Of a stretch of 14,547 nucleotides of DNA, positions 12,001 through 14,547 are shown in pieces; position 1 is the first letter of the stretch, and each line of letters begins with the position of its first letter. Location: contig JAOXYB010031776.1 in the NCBI GenBank assembly GCA_028565635.1, positions 1-14,547 on the forward strand. Direction: 5' to 3'. A model generated the notes under the pieces. It was not told where the DNA came from. It searched no databases and saw only the letters and a list, made by a program, of their open reading frames with translations. The position numbers were made by a program, and so were the translations under genes. This DNA comes from Phoronis ovalis (lineage: Eukaryota; Phoronida; Phoronidae).

Positions 12001-13365
12001 ACTGGTGTACCAAAGTTAGTAATTTACTGTTTAGTTTGAGTCTTGGTACAGCATGGGTTTACCAAAGTGTAGGTGATGTATAGACAGTTATGTGAAATCG
12101 TGTTAACAGATGCTTTTGTGCAGAAACTGTCACTTCTCTGTGATAAAATGCTTCATGTGGCAAAACTTGTTTGATATTCTGTGATAATTAATTTTAGTTA
12201 TAAACATGATTTAAATGTTTTGAAACATCAGAACCTAAGGCCAGCAGGCTTAAATCTTCAAATCATCACTTAGGAAACAAGTAGATGGCATGAACCTGCT
12301 TAGAACTTTAGCTTTACAAAATAAAAAAGGAGCCAACTGTCGTGTTATTGAGACAGATCTACACTTCCTGTTGGTCTGTCCTAGATATAACCAACTGCGT
12401 TAAAAATATTTGCTAATTTTATTATTCTAGATATCCTGGTGTATTAAAGTTCATCAGGCAATTGATGTCAACAGGCAGTGACAGCCCCTTTTAGTCAAAC
12501 TTATCACATACTTACACGGCAATTTGTGTACATGCCATACTAATATCACCAGCTGATGATATTAGTACAGTATAATCAGCACCATATATATAGTGTTATG
12601 TATTTATGTTTTAGCATTAACTATTTTTTGAACGGTGTAATGCCTATAGTTATTGTGAATATAAATAAGTATAGCCATGCTGGCCTACTTTTCCGAGGAA
12701 CCAGTTAATGTTGTGATTTGAACTGATATTGCTAGTATATAATAACTAGTACAGTATAATCGGTAGCATGTATACAGTGTTATAAATAATTTGTATAAAT
12801 GTATTAGCGGTGATTACGTTTGTAACTCAAGGGTGTAATGCTTATAAAATACTAGTTATAGTGAGTTATGATTATGAATAAACTTTACTATGTTATATAA
12901 TCTATGTAAATTGCATCCATGGCTACATGAGCCTACTATAGCTTCTTTTTCCATACAAGTGGTGAGCTGTATTAGGTAGAAGGTAATTCGCACTAGAGTG
13001 TGAGTGAGTGTGTGTGTTCATGTGTGCAGACAATGTGAAATGTTGGTGCATAATAAAATCCAATTGGATTATGGATTGCCTCCGGCAACCACCCGCCTAG
13101 TCACAGCTCAAGGCTGTCCATAGTAGATTATTTAGTAGGAGTCATGTGTACAGGACTATCCTCCGTCTTCATTGATTTGACTTTTTTTGAATATCTTGTG
13201 TCTTAGTTTGTGAACTTAGTCTTAGACAGTAAGACTTAGTAATAGTATTAAAACTGTAAGGACTGTGATCAACTTTCTTGCCGATATAAGTGGAATACTG
13301 CTTTACGCCTGTCCACAAGTAACTGTTAAGCTTACCAGTACTCTCCTATGAGCGTTTCCAGACAT
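5928..13365 (-). CDS. MRPL13: Mitochondrial large-subunit ribosomal protein uL13m (MRPL13), complete, six exons
   Basis: Model: complement(join(5928..6027,6375..6496,9275..9422,9650..9743,11229..11352,13336..13365)), 618 nt, 205 residues plus TAA. It is a structural protein of the mitoribosome large subunit, acting in the mitochondrial matrix. Landmarks recalled from animal MRPL13: QWATFARTWWLYDA (11-24), NKPIYHPL (44-51), DCGDHIVVINTRTIAV (53-68), HHTGFPGGF (80-88), the RLHLFPDE segment (125-132), PVPKRL (151-156), and the end FPKLFDWPEDYVL (167-179). The human protein, as I remember it, is 178 residues and stops right after PEDYRL. Here a charged tail of 26 residues (180-205, Lys/Glu-rich) follows. 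All introns are GT-AG and in phase. An in-frame TGA lies 15 bases before the ATG, supporting the start. Introns carry several mobile-element remnants, but no exon is disrupted. Confidence 0.95.
6028..6374 (-). other. MRPL13 intron 5
   Basis: A 347-bp GT-AG intron, AT-rich, with a short (TA)n run near 6061-6075. The plus-strand open frame across it (5988-6200) is antisense noise. Confidence 0.85.
6375..6496 (-). CDS. MRPL13: MRPL13 exon 5
   Basis: Acceptor GTTATACAG, donor GTAAGT; 122 nt, phase 0 in and phase 2 out. It encodes EVPENIMKNV, PVPKRLNNYT and FPKLFD, aligning with the C-terminal part of animal MRPL13 (IPEDILKN, IPKRLDEYT, FPRLW). Confidence 0.93.
6874..7560. mobile_element. Non-autonomous inverted-repeat element flanked by TTAA (piggyBac-like MITE), about 687 bp
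   Basis: TTAA sits at 6870-6873 and again at 7561-7564. The outer ends, read inward, are GGGCTCGAGATACAAACAGG on the left and AGGCTACAGATACAAAAACC on the right. Further in, AATTAAAATGAAGAGATATA on the left matches AATTAGAATGAAGAGATAGA on the complement of the right end, with about 13 extra bases on the right side. The interior is AT-rich and non-coding. TTAA targets with inverted ends are the hallmark of piggyBac-type transposition, but no transposase remnant is visible, so family assignment is inferred. Confidence 0.7.
7780..9215. repeat. Diverged tandem array of a roughly 300-bp repeat (five copies)
   Basis: Using the shared GCATTTGACCC-like block as reference, copies begin near 8084, 8401, 8708 and 8978 (periods of about 317, 307 and 270), plus a more eroded copy from about 7780. 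Each contains, in order: TTTGACCCACTTTTCAAGGT, a TATTACGCCCACC-like block, TCCACCTTTGAAT, a CTTTCTGG(C/T)ATG block, a GGAACAAACATGG-like block, TTGGAAGTG, TTTGACCTGTA and GTTATTGCGAG. Each copy is interrupted by stops in all frames and is non-coding. The same unit occurs in intron 2. Confidence 0.8.
9275..9422 (-). CDS. MRPL13: MRPL13 exon 4
   Basis: Acceptor ATTGTTCAAG, donor GTAAGG; 148 nt, phase 2 in and phase 0 out. It encodes FPGGF, the DPTRVLYKQVYATLPGN helix region and MARLHLFPDE, all matching family landmarks (PGG, MLPxN, RLHLFPDE). Confidence 0.95.
9423..9649 (-). other. MRPL13 intron 3
   Basis: A 227-bp GT-AG intron, AT-rich, with no repeat or other feature seen. Confidence 0.9.
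9650..9743 (-). CDS. MRPL13: MRPL13 exon 3
   Basis: Acceptor TTTAATCTAG, donor GTGAGA; 94 nt, phase 1 in and phase 2 out. It encodes DCGDHIVVINTRTIAVKDD through HHTG, the GDH(I/V)V(V/I)xN core that defines the uL13 fold. Confidence 0.95.
9744..11228 (-). other. MRPL13 intron 2
   Basis: A 1.49-kb GT-AG intron. Its middle (about 10100-10870) holds degenerate copies of the same repeat unit as intron 4. The flanks are AT-rich and unremarkable. Confidence 0.85.
10100..10870. repeat. Further copies of the roughly 300-bp repeat, in intron 2
   Basis: TCCACCTTTGAAT occurs near 10137 and 10599, CTTTCTGGAAAGTGGC near 10170 and 10633, and TTTGACCT motifs near 10274, 10408 and 10729. The GCTAATCGGAT/CTAATCCGAT block also recurs. 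Order and orientation match the intron 4 array, but copies are more eroded and partly truncated. Confidence 0.7.
11229..11352 (-). CDS. MRPL13: MRPL13 exon 2
   Basis: Acceptor TGTATTTACAG, donor GTGAGT; 124 nt, phase 0 in and phase 1 out. It encodes QWATFARTWWLYDA through NKPIYHPL, the conserved N-terminal segment of uL13m. A second AG three bases in would drop only Gln11. Confidence 0.93.
12250..12530 (+). pseudogene. Decayed LINE reverse-transcriptase C-terminal fragment
   Basis: Plus-strand conceptual translation, with stops and at least two frameshifts, shows pieces typical of the region after the RT domain in non-LTR elements: ETSRWHEPA, then CRVIETDLHFLLVCPRYNQL (resembling the VEDEFHFLLxCPxYxxLR zinc-finger-like motif), a stop, then YPGVLKFIRQLMSTGSD (resembling the PxxxKFxxLM tail). 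It is truncated upstream, lacks the RT core, and lies antisense to MRPL13 within intron 1. The LINE clade cannot be fixed from so short a piece. Confidence 0.7.
12539..12566. repeat. 28-bp near-perfect palindrome
   Basis: ACTAATATCACCA pairs with TGATGATATTAGT across a two-base GC centre, with one mismatch. It sits at the start of the first copy of the duplicated unit. Confidence 0.65.
12539..12945. repeat. Diverged direct duplication of a roughly 190-bp AT-rich unit
   Basis: Two copies (about 12539-12695 and 12731-12945) share, in order: a palindrome ending in TAGTACAGTATAATC, an ATA(C/T)AGTGTTAT block, GGTGTAATGC(C/T)TATA, GTGAAT/TGATTATGAATA, and a CATG(C/G)CTACATG/GCCTACT-like block. They directly follow the LINE fragment and may be its duplicated 3' UTR, but that link is inferred. 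Confidence 0.55.
12998..13026. repeat. TG-rich microsatellite
   Basis: An imperfect GTGAG/TGTGTG run. It is followed at 13057-13070 by a 14-bp perfect palindrome AATCCAATTGGATT and by a short GC-richer patch (about 13075-13110) that I could not assign. Confidence 0.55.
13336..13365 (-). CDS. MRPL13: MRPL13 exon 1 (start codon)
   Basis: Thirty coding bases, MSGNAHRRVL, followed by donor GTAAGC in phase 0. The ATG has G at -3, and an in-frame TGA sits at 13380-13378. Family proteins also have a short first exon encoding about nine residues before the QWATFAR segment, as I recall for the human gene. Confidence 0.85.
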
Positions 13366-13530
13366 ATCTTTAGATCCTCACAAAGAAATAGCACGCACAG
13401 TCCCTAGATATAATGCGAAGAAAAATGCTATTCATAGCAATAAACATGCTGTGATGACTGCCATCTTGGATTATTAGTTGCTACTGTGTCGCCGTCACGT
13501 GGCGAAAAAATAATACTGATATTTAGATCC
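13366..13530 (-). promoter_or_regulatory. Probable MRPL13 5' leader and promoter
   Basis: Upstream of the start codon the minus strand carries CCAAGATGGC (complement of 13460-13469), matching the core of the YY1 site CAAGATGGC found in many animal ribosomal and mitochondrial gene promoters. It is about 100 bases upstream of the ATG. The palindromic E-box CACGTG (13496-13501) lies 30 bases further. Both motifs are visible in the sequence. Their function here is inferred. Confidence 0.5.
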
Positions 13531-14100
13531 TGACATACATCATTGCTTTATCTAAAAAAAAGAAAATACCTTGACACAGCATCCACTCACATTGATTTGT
13601 TACCTACGTTGTCAAAATACCCATTTCATGTTTTCTCCGGGAGAAATTACCTGTAGTTGATAATTTTCATTATTTTGTGAAACGGCTTAAAAGGAAAAAG
13701 CAAACCACAAAAATACAGAAGAATGTAAGAATGATGCTGCATATATCTCATCCACAATTTTTACACTTCATTTAACATATCATGCATATATAATATCTTT
13801 TATGCATGAAATTCAAAAACATTTCCTAGTGCTTTCAAAAATGTATAGTTAAATACTGCTTTTGTTTTTTTTCCTTCGCCTTGACACAGAACTAATGAAA
13901 CATAATACTGGGTTAATCAACTATTACATTATTGAGTTATGTAACTTCCTTTACAAAAAATAATAACTGTAAACAGTTATAAAACCCTTTAATGCAGCTG
14001 GAGAAAGTTCCTGAAGAATTATTTTTAGCATCCCTCCAAATTATACGTGAATACAAAATTCTACACTGTTTTTTATACTAACGTTTTACTATTGAAATTG
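13531..14100. other. AT-rich region upstream of MRPL13, no gene seen
   Basis: AT-rich sequence with homopolymer runs and no recognisable exon or RNA gene on either strand. Confidence 0.5.
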
Positions 14101-14109
14101 AAAAAATTG

Positions 14110-14520
14110 GTAGTTCTAGCTACAATAAATGCTATAAGTATGAAACCATTAAACATTGTTTTGTAGAATGCAATGATGTAGTCAATTTTTTGGTTATTGT
14201 TTAAACAATGGTGTAAAATTTTAAGAAAAATTTAATATGAATTGTACCACAGTAATTTACGAAAATCTGGAAATATTGCCATATTCAATTGCATTAAATT
14301 TCAGCATTATTGTTGCAAAGAATATATTAATCATTCTGCACACCGTTCTCAAATTTATTCATTCAATAATGTTCTAACAATGATAGCAGAAAAAAAGAAA
14401 ACTGAAAACATATCACACATATTTCTTTCTAATGTTATTCCACAGATTTTTTGTTATTTAGTGTTATTGTTATTTATGGCACTCTTGTGGTATTTTGTGT
14501 TGCTAAAATAAATATATTTC
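14110..14520 (+). pseudogene. Second decayed LINE C-terminal fragment
   Basis: At about 14128-14205 the plus strand reads KCYKYETIKHCFVECNDVVN then a stop. This resembles the C-x2-C-x3-ET-x2-H-x-F-x2-C motif at the C-terminus of many non-LTR reverse transcriptases, with the second Cys replaced by Tyr. A following frame (14242-14511) contains KEYINHS and NNVLTMIAEKKKTENIS, like the Lys-rich tail often seen after that motif. It then ends with AATAAA (14507-14512) and a CA-rich stretch. The frames do not join. Similarity is judged by eye only. Confidence 0.45.
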
Positions 14521-14523
14521 AAA

Positions 14524-14541
14524 TACACACACACAACACAC
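14524..14541. repeat. (CA)n microsatellite at right edge
   Basis: A short ACACAC run just past the AATAAA of the presumed LINE tail. It could be the element's simple-repeat 3' end. Confidence 0.5.
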
Positions 14542-14547
14542 GCATAA

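Larger units (their letters stand above)
11353..13335 (-). other. MRPL13 intron 1
   Basis: A 1.98-kb phase-0 GT-AG intron. The part next to exon 2 (about 11400-12240) is AT-rich with no feature I can name, apart from TTTGCAAATAAAT occurring twice (about 11735 and 11892). The rest holds a LINE remnant, a duplicated AT-rich unit and a TG-rich microsatellite. Confidence 0.8.

Noticed and set aside
13071-13135. GC-richer patch as a possible exon or tRNA-derived SINE
   Set aside because: Frames are short, no splice pair fits MRPL13, and I could not find convincing A-box and B-box promoter motifs.

Overview
The window is nuclear DNA from an AT-rich animal genome with canonical GT-AG introns. Gene content and repeat style point to a lophotrochozoan, most likely a bivalve mollusc: there is a Tie-like receptor ectodomain, decayed LINE tails, short inverted-repeat transposons, and repeats rich in TGACCT half-sites. 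The species cannot be named from the sequence. Both genes lie on the minus strand. I assembled them from open frames, splice sites and family similarity recalled from memory. No search was run.

Right to left (the direction of transcription): 13366-14547 holds the upstream region of the first gene and, near the right edge, a decayed LINE tail. Gene 1 is a complete six-exon MRPL13 (mitochondrial ribosomal protein uL13m), from ATG at 13365 to TAA at 5928. It encodes 205 residues and every splice phase is compatible. Its introns carry most of the repeats. Intron 1 has a decayed LINE C-terminal fragment followed by a duplicated AT-rich unit. Introns 2 and 4 share a diverged repeat of about 300 bp. 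Intron 4 also holds a 687-bp element with inverted ends flanked by TTAA.

The 2.3-kb intergenic stretch 3596-5927 contains a nearly perfect 213-bp foldback element (4848-5060) between TA dinucleotides. Gene 2 starts at ATG 3595 (or the better-context in-frame ATG at 3589) and runs left out of the window. Five exons encode a signal peptide, a first Ig-like domain with a Cys pair, a second Ig-like domain without one, and an eight-cysteine EGF module. This order, and local similarity to vertebrate Tie receptors, suggest a Tie-like receptor. Transmembrane and kinase parts are not in the window, so the enzyme class is inferred.

The two genes have unrelated roles (mitochondrial translation; cell-surface signalling) and are simply neighbours in the same orientation. 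I see no tRNA, rRNA, CRISPR or prokaryotic feature. The points most worth checking are the foldback element, the shared intronic repeat flanking MRPL13 exons 3-4, the MRPL13 C-terminal extension, and a possible readthrough end after the receptor's first EGF exon.
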